DNA of 64,000 bases from Roseivivax sediminis (lineage in GTDB: Bacteria > Pseudomonadota > Alphaproteobacteria > Rhodobacterales > Rhodobacteraceae). Position 1 is the first letter of the stretch; each line of letters begins with the position of its first letter. The notes beneath the pieces were generated by a model that saw nothing but the letters and a program-made list of their open reading frames with translations, was not told the DNA's origin and did not search any database. Shown here in pieces: positions 1-8,955 of this stretch. Where the stretch lies: contig NZ_FOMS01000002.1 in NCBI RefSeq assembly GCF_900112685.1, positions 1 through 64,000 on the forward strand, given 5' to 3'. A program made the position numbers and the translations under genes.

Positions 1-666
1 CACCTCGAACTCGATCTTCTGGGTCAGCGTCGGGGTGCCGTCCTCGGCGATGTCCATCACCGACACCGTGCCGCCGATCTCGGACGAGACGTAAAGCCGG
101 GTGCCGTCCGCGGTGTACTGCGCGTAGCGCGGGCGCTGGTCGACGAGGATGTTGTGGTCGATCTCGTAGGTCTCGGTGTTGATGAAATGCGCCATGTTCG
201 TGGTCTCGGACGTGTTGACCACGTATTTCTGGTCGGCGCTGATCCCCATGCCCTCGGGCTCCACGCCCACCGGCACCTCGGCCAGAACCTGCCGCGTCTC
301 GGTGTCGGTCACGGTGACGAGGTTGTCGTCCTCGTTCGCGATGTAGAGCGGGTTGCCCGAGGGGTGGATCACGAACAGCTCCGGGTCCGGGCCCGAGGGG
401 AGGGTGTAGAGTTCCTCGTAGGTCTCGGTGTCGAAGACGCGCACGGTGTCGTCGTCCGAGGCGCAGACATAGAGCTTCGTGCCGTCGGGCGAGATGGTGA
501 TCCCGCGCGGGCGGTTGCCGGCGGGAAATTCCTCGATCACCTCCCAGGTGTCGCTGTCGATCACGGTCACGGTGTTGCCGCGCTCGTTCGACACGAAGAC
601 CTTGTTGGCGAGCGCAGGGCTCGCGGTCAGCGCGGCGAGCGCGGTGGTCAGGATCAGATGTTTCAT
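1..666 (-). CDS. PQQ-dependent catabolism-associated YVTN beta-propeller protein (partial)
   Basis: Exported beta-propeller of the kind found beside PQQ alcohol dehydrogenases (YVTN/YncE-like family); its biochemical role is unknown. The translation starts MKHLILTTALAALTASPALA, a clear signal peptide, followed by repeated blades such as VFVSNERGNTVTVID, LYVCASDDDTVRVFD and LYIANEDDNLVTVTDTETR. The C-terminus lies beyond the left edge. The start is ATG with AAGGA nine bases upstream, 17 bp after the stop of the ABC-type binding protein gene, so the two are probably cotranscribed. The periplasmic location follows from the signal peptide. The family is confident; any link to substrate handling is inferred from context. 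Confidence 0.85.
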   Translation of the reverse strand, partial: MKHLILTTALAALTASPALANKVFVSNERGNTVTVIDSDTWEVIEEFPAGNRPRGITISPDGTKLYVCASDDDTVRVFDTETYEELYTLPSGPDPELFVIHPSGNPLYIANEDDNLVTVTDTETRQVLAEVPVGVEPEGMGISADQKYVVNTSETTNMAHFINTETYEIDHNILVDQRPRYAQYTADGTRLYVSSEIGGTVSVMDIAEDGTPTLTQKIEFEV

Positions 667-683
667 ATGTCTTTGTCCTTGCC

Positions 684-1871
684 TCACTCGAAGGCGCTGC
701 AGTCGGATTCGGGCGCGTCGAGGCCCATCGAGTCGAGCGGGGAGCGCTGGTGCAGGAACCCGTCCTGCGGGCTCACGCTGACGGTAATGCGCCCGTCGTA
801 AAGCAGGATCGGCTGGCGCATCTGGCCGTTCCAGGTGCGGAAGGTGACGGGCTGGCCCTTGAACGCCGCGAGCTCGAAATCATCCGACAGCGCGTAGTCG
901 CGGATCGCGTCCGGCTCCGCGCTCGAGATCCGCGTGACCGCCTCTCCGACGACACGCAGGGCAAGCCAGGTGTCGTAATCCTCCTCCCTCATATAGCGCT
1001 GACCGAGATCGTCGAACCGCGACTGGAGCTGCATCGCGCCCCAGAACTCGTGCGCCCCGTGCATCGTGACCGGTACGAGGCCGCCCGATCCCATCACCGG
1101 GCGCGGCGTCCACTGATGATACGGCAGGTACTCGGCGAAGACGTCGGAGCGGTCGGCGGCCATCACCACGTCATGTTCTTCCGTGTCCTGCATGAAGGTG
1201 GGCAACTGGCGCTGTACCTGCACGATGCCGGAATCGGTTCGCCGCGCCCCGCCGGTATCCTCGAACTCGCGCTCTTCCACGATCTCGGCCCCGAATTTGG
1301 TGGCGGCGTTGCGCAGGGCGTCCGCGAACTGCCGGTCCTCGGGGTTGGAGCCGGAGACGAGCAGCCACTCTTCCCACTGCTTCCAGATCGCGAACTGCGC
1401 CACCGCGTCGGCCATCATGTTGTGCGACGGCGCGGTGTGCAGAAGGTTCGCGCGACATTCGCCGCTGCGCAGCGCCGCATCGCGCGCCAGCGCGTTGAAC
1501 ACCAGCGCGCCGTCCTCCGATGCGCGGTCGGTGAGGCGCAGCAGGTCTTCCGCTTCAGCCAGGATCACGAAAAGCCGGACACCGTCCGCGATCAGCCGGT
1601 CGAGCGCCGCGTCGGCATCTTCCGGCGTCGTGGCGACGGTCTCGGTCTCGAAGGTGTGGCCGAGGAACTGGCCGGTGGTGCCGTTATCCTCGTCCGCGAG
1701 CCGGGCGCCGGCAAAGCCGACATCCTCGGACGGGTGCTCATAGCGCGAGATGGGCAGCAATTCGTCGTAGTCGATGCGCAGCACCGCCGCGCGCACATCG
1801 ACCGCCGCGGCCGGGCCTGCAAGTGCAAGGCCGCCGAACGCGAAAGCGCAGATCGCGAGAAATCGTTTCAA
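684..1871 (-). CDS. ABC-type substrate-binding protein of the PQQ-dependent alcohol dehydrogenase system
   Basis: Periplasmic binding protein of about 395 aa (PBP type 1 fold), in the family annotated as 'ABC transporter substrate binding protein, PQQ-dependent alcohol dehydrogenase system'. I chose a TTG start because GGAGG sits five bases upstream and it begins directly with the signal peptide (LKRFLAICAFAFGG...GPAAA); an upstream extension would read through the ribosome-binding site. No permease or ATPase lies next to it inside the window; they may lie beyond the left edge. It is read divergently from the DUF3280-like gene, leaving about 120 bp for two promoters. The natural ligand is unknown. 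Confidence 0.82.
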   Translation of the reverse strand: MKRFLAICAFAFGGLALAGPAAAVDVRAAVLRIDYDELLPISRYEHPSEDVGFAGARLADEDNGTTGQFLGHTFETETVATTPEDADAALDRLIADGVRLFVILAEAEDLLRLTDRASEDGALVFNALARDAALRSGECRANLLHTAPSHNMMADAVAQFAIWKQWEEWLLVSGSNPEDRQFADALRNAATKFGAEIVEEREFEDTGGARRTDSGIVQVQRQLPTFMQDTEEHDVVMAADRSDVFAEYLPYHQWTPRPVMGSGGLVPVTMHGAHEFWGAMQLQSRFDDLGQRYMREEDYDTWLALRVVGEAVTRISSAEPDAIRDYALSDDFELAAFKGQPVTFRTWNGQMRQPILLYDGRITVSVSPQDGFLHQRSPLDSMGLDAPESDCSAFE

Positions 1872-1990
1872 GATGTCCTCCCATGTCGGTTTTCCCGACC
1901 TCTGAAAAAGGTGCCAGATACGGCCTCCGCCCGGTAACCGATACCTTCGGATCATTGCCGATCGCCGCCGCCGCGCCGACGATGCCGGCC

Positions 1991-2515
1991 ATGCGATACT
2001 TAATTACAATGCTGGCTGCCCTGCTCGGCCTTGCCGCCCCGGCCCTGGCCCAGCAGGACTGGCCCGAGCTCGACCGCTCCGCAGAGGTGGCTTTCTTCGG
2101 GATCACCTATCTTGACGATTCGATCCAGACCGAGATGCAGGGCGCCGACCCCGCCGAGGCCGCACGGATCGGGATGCTCGAGGAGCTGGTGGCCGACCGC
2201 TTCGCCGAAGAAGGCTGGACCCTCGCCGACACCGCCCCGGTGCAGGACCAGATCGACCGCGTGGTGAACCCGGCCAAGTGCTACGGCTGCGACACCCGCG
2301 CGGCGGCGGATCTGGGCGCCGGCTACAGCCTCGTGGGCGAGGTGCAGAAGGTGTCGAACCTGATCCTGTCGATGAACCTGCAGATGCGCGACGCCGAGAC
2401 CGGCGACATGGTGCGCGGGCGCGTCGTCGACATCCGCTCCAACACCGACGAGTCGTGGCAGCGGGGCATGAATTACATTCTGGACAACACGTTCTTCGAA
2501 GAGGAGGGAGAATGA
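1991..2515 (+). CDS. exported DUF3280/DUF2380-like protein of the methanol-oxidation island
   Basis: A 174-aa exported protein of unknown function. The ATG gives MRYLITMLAALLGLAAPALA, a signal peptide cleaved before QQDWPEL. The mature part has an AEVAFFGI strand near the N-terminus, a CYGC pair (about residues 97-100) and the segment GEVQKVSNLILSMNLQMRD followed by DIRSNTDESWQRG. These features match, from memory, DUF3280-type proteins found in methylotrophy clusters. It is the first gene of a plus-strand operon: its TGA overlaps the ATG of the MxaD-like gene (ATGA). The assignment rests on motif recall rather than a search. Confidence 0.7.
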   Translation: MRYLITMLAALLGLAAPALAQQDWPELDRSAEVAFFGITYLDDSIQTEMQGADPAEAARIGMLEELVADRFAEEGWTLADTAPVQDQIDRVVNPAKCYGCDTRAAADLGAGYSLVGEVQKVSNLILSMNLQMRDAETGDMVRGRVVDIRSNTDESWQRGMNYILDNTFFEEEGE

Positions 2516-3027
2516 AACGACGCATCTTCATGGGGCTGGCGCTCGCGGCGACGCTGCCGGGGCTGGCGCTCGCCCATGGACCGACCCGCCAGAAGATCAC
2601 CGTGACGACGGAAGTCGCGGCGGAGCCGGCCGAGGTCTGGGAGGCCATCGGCGACTTCCAGGACCTGACCTGGCACCCCGCGGTGATCAGCCAGACCGGC
2701 GAGGGCGGCAACGAGATCGATGCGACCCGCGTTCTGCACCTGAGCGATCAGGGCGCGGACGGGCCGACGATCTCCGAGATCCTCTACAAGTACGACGCCG
2801 ACAAGATGACCTATTCCTACCGCATCACCGATGTGGCGGTAGAGGTGCTGCCGGTGACGAACTATTCCTCGCACCTCACGGTCAAGCCGCTCGACGGGGG
2901 CGGATCGCTGGTCGAATGGCGCGGCGCGTTCTATCGCGGCTATCCGAACAACGATCCCCCCGAAGAGCTGAACGACGAGGCGGGCATGACCGCGCTGGTC
3001 GAGCGGTTCGGTGCGCCGGGCTCGTGA
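2512..3027 (+). CDS. MxaD-like periplasmic SRPBCC protein
   Basis: A 171-aa exported protein with the SRPBCC (START-like) fold. The signal peptide is MKRRIFMGLALAATLPGLALA; the mature part shows KITVTTEVAAEPAEVWEAIGDFQDLTWHP and, near the end, LVEWRGAFYR, typical of polyketide-cyclase/dehydrase-like proteins. MxaD in methylotrophs is a periplasmic protein of this fold and has been reported to affect electron transfer from methanol dehydrogenase to its cytochrome. The xox setting supports a similar role here, but that is inference. The ATG overlaps the previous stop, and the next gene starts 17 bases before this one ends, so the operon is tightly coupled. Confidence 0.72.
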   Translation: MKRRIFMGLALAATLPGLALAHGPTRQKITVTTEVAAEPAEVWEAIGDFQDLTWHPAVISQTGEGGNEIDATRVLHLSDQGADGPTISEILYKYDADKMTYSYRITDVAVEVLPVTNYSSHLTVKPLDGGGSLVEWRGAFYRGYPNNDPPEELNDEAGMTALVERFGAPGS

Positions 3028-3952
3028 TCTTGCGCTGATCCTGACCCTCGCCGCGTGGCCCGCGGCGGGGGACATGGCCTTCGTGACCAACCAGAACGGC
3101 GACAGCCTGAGCGTTCTGGACCTCGAGACCCGGCAGGAGGTCTCGCGCATCGACGTGCCGGGCAAACCGGCGGGTGTGGCCGCGCATCCAGGCCTCGGCA
3201 TCTACACTGTGTCCCCCGACAGCAAGACCGTTCGGCGCTTCGACGCTGCGACCCGGGAAGTCGTGGCCGAGACGGTGCTGGACGGCGGGCCGACGGGCAT
3301 CGCGGTCGACGCAGGGCGCGGCCGCGTTTTCGTGTCCGACTGGTACAATGCCCGGATCTGGGTGCTGGACGCGGCCGATCTGTCGGTAATCCGGGACCTT
3401 GCAACCGGTGCCGCGCCGGCGGGGCTGGATTTCTCGCCGGACGGGCGCTGGCTCGCCTCTGCCGACCGCGACGCTGATGCTGTGTCGATCGTCGACGCCG
3501 AGACACTTGAACGGCACGCGGACGTCGCCGTGGGCACCCGCCCCTTCGGGCTGCGCTTCGCTCCGGACGGGCGGCTCTTCGCGGCCAACGTCGGGAGCAA
3601 CGACGTCAGCGTGGTCGATCCGGTCGCGGGCGAGGTTCTGGCAACCTTCGGCGTGGGCGACCGGCCCTATGGCGTCGCCTTCGCAGCGTGGCACGCCTTC
3701 GTCACCAACCAGTATGCCGGCACGGTCAGCGTCGTCGCGCTCGATACCCTCGAGGAGGTCGCGGTGGTGAGTGTCGGGGAATATCCCGAAGGGATCGACG
3801 TGACGGAGGACGGCGGCACCCTCATTGTGGCAAACTGGTTCGATAACAGCGTGACGCTGATCGACGCGAAGACGCGCGAGGTGACGGGCGAGATCGCGGT
3901 CGGCGACGGGCCGCGCGCCTTCGGGGCGTTCGTGATGGGAGGACCGGAATGA
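3011..3952 (+). CDS. exported YVTN-family beta-propeller protein
   Basis: A 313-aa exported propeller. GTG start (VRRARDLALILTLAAWPAAG) inside the end of the MxaD-like gene, giving a signal peptide cleaved before DMAFVTNQNG. At least six blades are visible, each with an FVTNQ/LFAANVGSN/LIVANWFDN strand followed by V-V-D and a T.E turn. It is a second propeller in addition to the one at the left edge. It probably acts in the periplasm, as a scaffold or in relay with the quinoproteins (inference). Its stop overlaps the ATG of the SoxYZ-like carrier gene. Confidence 0.8.
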   Translation: MRRARDLALILTLAAWPAAGDMAFVTNQNGDSLSVLDLETRQEVSRIDVPGKPAGVAAHPGLGIYTVSPDSKTVRRFDAATREVVAETVLDGGPTGIAVDAGRGRVFVSDWYNARIWVLDAADLSVIRDLATGAAPAGLDFSPDGRWLASADRDADAVSIVDAETLERHADVAVGTRPFGLRFAPDGRLFAANVGSNDVSVVDPVAGEVLATFGVGDRPYGVAFAAWHAFVTNQYAGTVSVVALDTLEEVAVVSVGEYPEGIDVTEDGGTLIVANWFDNSVTLIDAKTREVTGEIAVGDGPRAFGAFVMGGPE

Positions 3953-4758
3953 GACATCTTCTGATCGCCGCCGCGCTTGCCGCCGCGCCCGCAGTCGCCG
4001 CCGCGACCCCGACGGCCTGGGACAACGTGGCGGTGCAGCTTTACGGCGACCGGGCGCTGCTGGACGGCGCCGACGTCATCGCCATCGACGCGCCCTATCG
4101 CTCGGACATGGATGCGCGCACGCGGATCGCGGCCGAGGTGGCGGCGCCCGAGGGCCTGCGGATCGGGAAGGTGACACTGGTGCTCGACGAGAACCCGATG
4201 CCGGTCTCGGCGGTGTTCGAGCTCGACGCGCCGCAGGAGCGGTTCTTCTTCGACGTGACAATGCGGGTGAACGGCCCGACGCCGGTGCACGTGGTGGCCG
4301 AGACCACCGATGGCCGGCTTTTCGTGGCGGGCACCTACGTCAAGACTTCGGGCCAGGGCGCCTGCGCCGCGCCGCCGGGGACCGATCCGGATAAGGCGCT
4401 GGCGACGCTCGGCGACATGGTCCTCACGGTGGAGGCCGGGGCCGGAGGGACGGCAGCGGGGCGGCTTGCCGCGCTCGGCGCGCGGCAGAGCCGGCTCGAC
4501 GTGGATATCTCTCATCCCTCGCATTCGGGGATGCAGAAGGACCAGATCTCGCTCCTGTTCATCCCGCTGCGCTACGTGCAGGACGTGGCCATCGACCTCG
4601 ACGGGGCGGGATACGTCGACATCACCGGCTCAATCTCCCTCTCGGAAAACCCGCGCGTCAGCCTGTCGATCCCCGGCGGCGCGCAGAGCGTCGATGTCAC
4701 CATGACCGACACCGACGGCACGGTGAGCCATGCCTCCACCCGCCTGCCGGGGTTCTGA
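3949..4758 (+). CDS. quinoprotein dehydrogenase-associated SoxYZ-like carrier (copy 1)
   Basis: A 269-aa exported fusion of a SoxY-like and a SoxZ-like domain. Signal peptide MRHLLIAAALAAAPAVAAA; the SoxY-like part runs to about residue 140 and carries one Cys (C139, context QGACAAPPG) where sulfur-oxidizing SoxY has its substrate-bearing Cys; the SoxZ-like part follows, with HPSHSGMQKDQ and the IPLRYVQDV strand. The family is known from gene neighbourhoods of PQQ dehydrogenases; what it carries is unknown. It is the last gene of the 1991-4758 operon and converges on the CXXCW gene. A second copy lies at 13167-13973, whose Cys context (SGGCSA) is closer to classical SoxY. Confidence 0.82.
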   Translation: MRHLLIAAALAAAPAVAAATPTAWDNVAVQLYGDRALLDGADVIAIDAPYRSDMDARTRIAAEVAAPEGLRIGKVTLVLDENPMPVSAVFELDAPQERFFFDVTMRVNGPTPVHVVAETTDGRLFVAGTYVKTSGQGACAAPPGTDPDKALATLGDMVLTVEAGAGGTAAGRLAALGARQSRLDVDISHPSHSGMQKDQISLLFIPLRYVQDVAIDLDGAGYVDITGSISLSENPRVSLSIPGGAQSVDVTMTDTDGTVSHASTRLPGF

Positions 4759-4761
4759 GCC

Positions 4762-5307
4762 TCAGGGCTCCCCCGCCATCGGCTCGATCACTTCGAGCGG
4801 ATAATCCCAGAGCGCCCAGCCGTCGGTGCCCTCGGGCAGCCAGTAAACCTCGCTGTAACCGTATTCGAGCGCGCGTTTGGCGGCGTTCCAGGACATCCAG
4901 CAAGCCTCCAGACAGAAGAACAGGACCGGGTGATCCTTGTCGCCCCCCGTCGCCACATCGAGCCCGGCGCGGAAGTAATCGGCCGTCTCTTCCGCGATGG
5001 CGCCGTAGCCGACATTCGGAAGCCAGGTCGCGCCGGGGACGGACTGTCGGGGCGTGTCGCGCCAGATCGTGCCCTCGGGCAGGTTCTTCGGCTTCGGGGC
5101 GCGGGGCAAGACGTCGATGAACGCCGTCTCTCCCGCCTTCCAGAGCTCGTGCGCGCCTTCCGGTCCGACCACGCGCGCGCCGTCCAGCGTTGCCGGAACC
5201 GGGGCGCGGTAGTCATCCATCCGGTAGCCGGCCGGCTCCTCGGCCGCCTGGGCAAGCGCGAAGGCCGGCAGCGCTGCAATTAGCAGCGCCGCCGGCCAGC
5301 GCATCAT
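4762..5307 (-). CDS. PQQ-dependent catabolism-associated CXXCW-motif protein
   Basis: A 181-aa exported protein with a rhodanese-like core. The signal peptide is MMRWPAALLIAALPAFALA. The signature is CLEACWMSWNAAKRA (about residues 137-151), a Cys-x3-Cys-Trp form of the CXXCW motif, preceded by VLFF. Two adjacent ATG codons are possible; I chose the first because GAGG is seven bases upstream, and its ATGA overlaps the stop of xoxJ. It ends the frmA-to-xoxJ run of minus-strand genes. It may exchange sulfur or disulfide groups with the SoxYZ-like carriers; that is inference. Confidence 0.8.
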   Translation of the reverse strand: MMRWPAALLIAALPAFALAQAAEEPAGYRMDDYRAPVPATLDGARVVGPEGAHELWKAGETAFIDVLPRAPKPKNLPEGTIWRDTPRQSVPGATWLPNVGYGAIAEETADYFRAGLDVATGGDKDHPVLFFCLEACWMSWNAAKRALEYGYSEVYWLPEGTDGWALWDYPLEVIEPMAGEP

Positions 5308-6146
5308 TGCGAGACCTCGACGATCTCCGTCCCCATGTCGTTGACCAGCGGCACGCCCGCTTCGGACAGGATGGCGTTGATCTCGTCCTGGTGGCGGCGG
5401 ATCAGCGAATTCAGCTCGCGTTTCCACACCTCCTCGCCACGGCGCACACCCATCGTGATCCGGAAGAACAGCCGCGGCGGGCCGTCCTCCGCGATCAACG
5501 GCACGACTTTCATGTCGGGATGCTCGTCTTTCACCAGCGGCCCGCCGATCGGCCCCCAGAGCACCGCGGCGTCGAGCTCTCCTGCATCGAGATCGGCCAG
5601 CATGTCCTGCGCAGGGCTTTCGTAACGGCGGTCGACGAAGAGCCTGTAGGCCTCCGCGTCACCCATCAGGCCGTTGCGCGCCATGTGATTTCCCGGCGGA
5701 GAGCCCGCGATGACGCCGATCCGCTTGCCCTCGAGTGCGGGGTCGGACAGTGCCGTGACCTCCGACAGCTCCCCGTCTTCGGGGACGATAAGGGTGTAGA
5801 CCGACGTGAAGTAGTGGTTGGTGTTCTGCACCAGCTCGTGGCCCTGGGCGTAACCGATCACCACGTCGCAGCGGTTCGCCGCCAGCGTGTTGCGGATGAA
5901 GCCGGTGGCCATCGGGAACCATTCGTAGGTGAGCGGGCGATCCAGCTTCTCCGCCAACAGCGCCGCGATCTTGTTCTCGAAACCCTCCCCGGCTTCGTTC
6001 GACATCGGATAGTTGGCCGGATCGGCGCAAACCCTGAACGCGTTCTGGGACACGAGATCAGAGGTTTGCGCCGTGACCGGCCCTGCCTGGGAGGCCAGCA
6101 GGGCCAGTACGAGAAGTCCGGAAGGCTTAGCCGCCCATGCAGGCAT
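5304..6146 (-). CDS. xoxJ: XoxJ/MxaJ-like periplasmic binding protein of methanol dehydrogenase
   Basis: A 280-aa exported protein of the MxaJ/XoxJ family, which has a solute-binding-protein (type 2) fold and is thought to help mature or activate PQQ methanol dehydrogenase. Visible: signal segment SGLLVLALLASQAGPVTA, then FRVCADPANYPMSNEAGEGF at the start of lobe 1, GKRIGVIAGSPPGNHMARNG in the middle and DAAVLWGPIGGPLVK in lobe 2. Its first 20 bp overlap the end of xoxG, so translation is likely coupled. The order xoxF-xoxG-xoxJ is the standard lanthanide methanol dehydrogenase arrangement. Confidence 0.88.
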   Translation of the reverse strand: MPAWAAKPSGLLVLALLASQAGPVTAQTSDLVSQNAFRVCADPANYPMSNEAGEGFENKIAALLAEKLDRPLTYEWFPMATGFIRNTLAANRCDVVIGYAQGHELVQNTNHYFTSVYTLIVPEDGELSEVTALSDPALEGKRIGVIAGSPPGNHMARNGLMGDAEAYRLFVDRRYESPAQDMLADLDAGELDAAVLWGPIGGPLVKDEHPDMKVVPLIAEDGPPRLFFRITMGVRRGEEVWKRELNSLIRRHQDEINAILSEAGVPLVNDMGTEIVEVSQ

Positions 6147-7068
6147 TTTCCATCTCTCGAATCATGTCGGATTTCGGTTCCTTGTTGGCCGGACGGCCAC
6201 GCGCGACTTCCCCGGCACCACGTGCCTTGAGGTAGACGTAGATATCGTCAAGGTAGCACATGACGTTGGCGTTGTCGCCGAACGACGGCATGACGGAATT
6301 GCCGTTCTTGCGGCCGTTCACCACGACGTCGTAGAAGTCGTAGTAATCCATGTTCACGGCGGAATTCTTGATCGCCGGCGCGTAGGTCGAGCCTTCGCCG
6401 TCCGGGCCGTGGCAGACATGGCATTCGGAATGATAGCGGCGGAAGCCGGAATAGGTCAGCCAGTCGATCGTGCCGTCCTCGGCCACGTGAAAGGTCGGAA
6501 TGTCGTCCTCGGTGTAGTAGCGGCCGCCGTCCTCGTAGGCGACGACGATGTTCGGATCGCCCTGGACGTCGGCCTCGGTGACTTCGGCGTCCGAATTCTC
6601 GGCCGAGGCTTCGTCCGCGCCACCCTCGGGGTCTGAGTCCGGATCCGCATCTGGTTCGGACATGCTGTTCTCGCCCTCGCCATCACCCTCGGGCGTCGGC
6701 GCGGTTTCCGCACCGCCGGTCACAGCGCCGCCGGTCTCGGCATTCTCGCCGGTCTCTTCGGCCGTGCTGCCGCCTTCCGGCGTCTCTTCGGGGGCGCCGC
6801 CGTCACCTTCGGTGTCTGGGCCGGTCATCGTGGTGGTGCCCTCGCCGCCGTCGGCGGGCTCCACCGGCGCGGTGGCCGCGCCCTCCACCGGCTGATCCTC
6901 GGAGGTCGAGGTGTCCGGCAGGCTCATGTCGCAGCCGGGCTCGGTGTCGAAATCTTCGGGGCAGTCGGGTTCTTCCGAGCCGTCCTGGGCCCAGGCGCTG
7001 GCGCCCAGCGAAACCGTCAGGGCGGCCGCGGCTATCAGGGTGAAACCGTACCGGGTCGTCGCGTGCAT
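6127..7068 (-). CDS. xoxG: c-type cytochrome, electron acceptor of XoxF, with long acidic linker
   Basis: A 313-aa periplasmic cytochrome c of the cL/c-553i type that takes electrons from XoxF. Residues 1-28 are a signal peptide. The haem motif is CHVCH at 216-220, and Met260 (SVMPSFG) is the likely distal ligand. Other Cys at 36, 46, 271 and 310 could form disulfides. Between about 30 and 170 lies a low-complexity stretch rich in Glu, Asp, Gly, Pro and Thr, roughly 140 residues that are not part of the cytochrome fold. The ATG has AAAGGA eight bases upstream. It sits 84 bp after xoxF, separated by a strong hairpin. Confidence 0.9.
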   Translation of the reverse strand: MHATTRYGFTLIAAAALTVSLGASAWAQDGSEEPDCPEDFDTEPGCDMSLPDTSTSEDQPVEGAATAPVEPADGGEGTTTMTGPDTEGDGGAPEETPEGGSTAEETGENAETGGAVTGGAETAPTPEGDGEGENSMSEPDADPDSDPEGGADEASAENSDAEVTEADVQGDPNIVVAYEDGGRYYTEDDIPTFHVAEDGTIDWLTYSGFRRYHSECHVCHGPDGEGSTYAPAIKNSAVNMDYYDFYDVVVNGRKNGNSVMPSFGDNANVMCYLDDIYVYLKARGAGEVARGRPANKEPKSDMIREMENACMGG

Positions 7069-7104
7069 CGCGCGTGTCCTTTGGTCTTTCGGGGGAAAGT
7101 AGAA

Positions 7105-7135
7105 CGGGCCGACACGGTGTTGGCGTGCCGGCCCG
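7105..7135 (-). terminator. stable hairpin between xoxF and xoxG (partial terminator or mRNA stabilizer)
   Basis: Inverted repeat: CGGGCCGACACG pairs with CGTGCCGGCCCG across a 7-base loop, a 12-bp stem with one mismatch. On the minus strand it is followed by a mildly T-rich stretch (TTCTACTTTC) but no long T run. It lies 17 bp after the xoxF stop. Such elements often set a high xoxF to low xoxG mRNA ratio by attenuation or 3'-end protection; which applies here is not known. Confidence 0.55.
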
Positions 7136-7152
7136 CGGGGATCATGCCGATA

Positions 7153-8955
7153 TCAGTCCGGCAGTGCGAAGACGGTCAGTTGCCCGCCGAGCGCGGTGTA
7201 GTCGCTCAGCGCCGAGTAGCCGCCCACGGCGCCGAGGCCGTCGTTGGGGTTGGTCAGACCGGCCGCGAGACCGATGCCGGCCCAGCCGCCGACGCCCGAC
7301 AGGATGCCCACGTACTGCTTGTCGTCGTGGGTGTAGGTCATCACGTTGCCGATGATGCCCGACGGAGTCTTGAAACGGTAGAGTTCGTCACCCGTCTCGG
7401 CGTCCACGGCCTTCAGGTAGCCCTCGAGCGTGCCGTAGAAGACGATATCCCCTGCCGTGGCCAGAGCGCCCGACCAGACCGAGAACTGCTCCGGGATGGA
7501 CCACTTGATCTCGCCGTTGATGTTGTCCCAGGCGATGAAGTTACCCATGCCGCCGTGGCTGTCCGGCGCGGGATACATCGACAGGGTCGCACCCACGTAG
7601 GGCTGACCGGCCGTGTAGCTCACCCGGAACGGCTCGTAGTCCATGCAGACGTGGTTCGTCGGCACGTAGAACGTTTCCGTCTTGGGCGAGTAGGACGCCG
7701 GCTGCTGGTCCTTGGTGCCGAGCGCGGCCGGGCAGATGCCGGTCGAGTTCACGTCCTCGCCGTTCTGCTCGGTCGAGTACTGCGCCACCACTTCGGGACG
7801 GCCGTAGGTGTCGGATTCGGGGTCCATGTCGACACCCGTGGTCCAGTTCACCACCGGATCGAACTTCTCGGCCAGGAGGAGTTCACCCGAGACGCGGTCC
7901 ATCGTGTAGGCGAGACCGTTCCGGTCGAAGTGGGTCAGAAGCTTGCGCTCTTCGCCTTCCCACTCCTGCTCGGTCAGGATCATCTCGTTGACGCCGTCGT
8001 AGTCCCACTCGTCGTGCGGGGTCATCTGGTAGACCCACTTGGCCTCGCCGGTGTCGATGTCGCGGGCGAAAACGGTCATCGACCACTTGTTGTCACCCGG
8101 GCGCTGCGCCGGGTTCCAGGTCGAGGGGTTGCCCGAGCCGTAATAGAAGAGGTTCTCCTCCATGTCGGCCGCGTACCAGCCCCAGGTGGTGCCGCCGCCG
8201 ATCTTCCACTGGTCGCCTTCCCACGAGTTGAGCGAGCTGTCGGCGCCCACGGGCTCTCCGTGCTCCATGGTGTTCTCGGGGTCGAAGAGGATCTGATCGT
8301 CCGGGCCCACCGAATAGGCGCGCCATTCCTGCTCGCCGCTCTCGATGTTGTAGGCGGTGACGTGCCCCTGCACACCGAATTCGCCGCCCGAGATGCCGAC
8401 GATGATCTTGTCCTTGACCGGCAGCACCGTCGCGGTGTTGGTCTCGCCGACCGACGGATCGCCGTTCACCTGCTCCCACGCAACCTCGCCGGTTTCGGCA
8501 TCGAGCGCGACGACCTTGGTGTCGGCCTGGTGCAGGAAGACCTTGCCGTCGGCATAGGCGACCCCGCGGTTGACGGTGTCACAGCACATCACCGGAATGA
8601 CGTCCGGATCCTGCTGCGGCTCGTACTTCCACTTGATCCGGCCCTCGTTCGCGAGGTCGAGCGCGTAGACGATGTTCGGGAACGGCGTGTGCACGAACAT
8701 CGTGTCGCCGACCACCAGCGGGGAGCCTTCATGCCCGCGCAGAACGCCGGTCGAGAAGGTCCACGCCACCTGCAGATCGCCGACGTTCTCGGCGTTGATC
8801 TGGTCGAGCTCGGAATAGCGCTGGTTCTTGTAGTCCCCGGTCTGGATGGCCCACTGGTTCGGGTCATCCATCAGGTTGATGAGATCGTCGTTGGCGACCG
8901 CCATCGAGGCGGTGGCGAGCGCGATCCCGGATGTCAAAAGCGTGAGCTTTTTCAT
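7153..8955 (-). CDS. xoxF: lanthanide-dependent PQQ methanol dehydrogenase XoxF
   Basis: A 600-aa periplasmic quinoprotein that oxidizes methanol (and perhaps formaldehyde), passing electrons to XoxG. The ATG is preceded by GGGAG; signal peptide [21 protein letters not shown]. Adjacent cysteines Cys124-Cys125 (PVMCCDT) form the disulfide over PQQ. The metal site is visible: Glu192 (GGEFG), Asn276 (SGNPSTWN), catalytic Asp318 and Asp320 in HDEWDYDG. Asp two residues after the catalytic Asp separates XoxF (lanthanide) from MxaF (calcium, Ala there). Conserved WGWYAADM precedes the Asn. It is probably a XoxF5-type enzyme, as in other Rhodobacterales (inference). No mxaF or mxaI is present in the window. 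Confidence 0.96.
   Translation of the reverse strand: MKKLTLLTSGIALATASMAVANDDLINLMDDPNQWAIQTGDYKNQRYSELDQINAENVGDLQVAWTFSTGVLRGHEGSPLVVGDTMFVHTPFPNIVYALDLANEGRIKWKYEPQQDPDVIPVMCCDTVNRGVAYADGKVFLHQADTKVVALDAETGEVAWEQVNGDPSVGETNTATVLPVKDKIIVGISGGEFGVQGHVTAYNIESGEQEWRAYSVGPDDQILFDPENTMEHGEPVGADSSLNSWEGDQWKIGGGTTWGWYAADMEENLFYYGSGNPSTWNPAQRPGDNKWSMTVFARDIDTGEAKWVYQMTPHDEWDYDGVNEMILTEQEWEGEERKLLTHFDRNGLAYTMDRVSGELLLAEKFDPVVNWTTGVDMDPESDTYGRPEVVAQYSTEQNGEDVNSTGICPAALGTKDQQPASYSPKTETFYVPTNHVCMDYEPFRVSYTAGQPYVGATLSMYPAPDSHGGMGNFIAWDNINGEIKWSIPEQFSVWSGALATAGDIVFYGTLEGYLKAVDAETGDELYRFKTPSGIIGNVMTYTHDDKQYVGILSGVGGWAGIGLAAGLTNPNDGLGAVGGYSALSDYTALGGQLTVFALPD

Noticed and set aside
1872-1990. Divergent promoters between the binding-protein gene and the DUF3280-like gene
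   Set aside because: They must exist, but I could not pick a -35/-10 pair better than chance, so no site is listed.
4757-4770. Short palindrome at the convergent stops (and similar at 28777, 51034 and 59393)
   Set aside because: Convergent TGA stops create TGA..TCA palindromes by themselves; the stems are 5 bp or less with no T run, so I do not call terminators.
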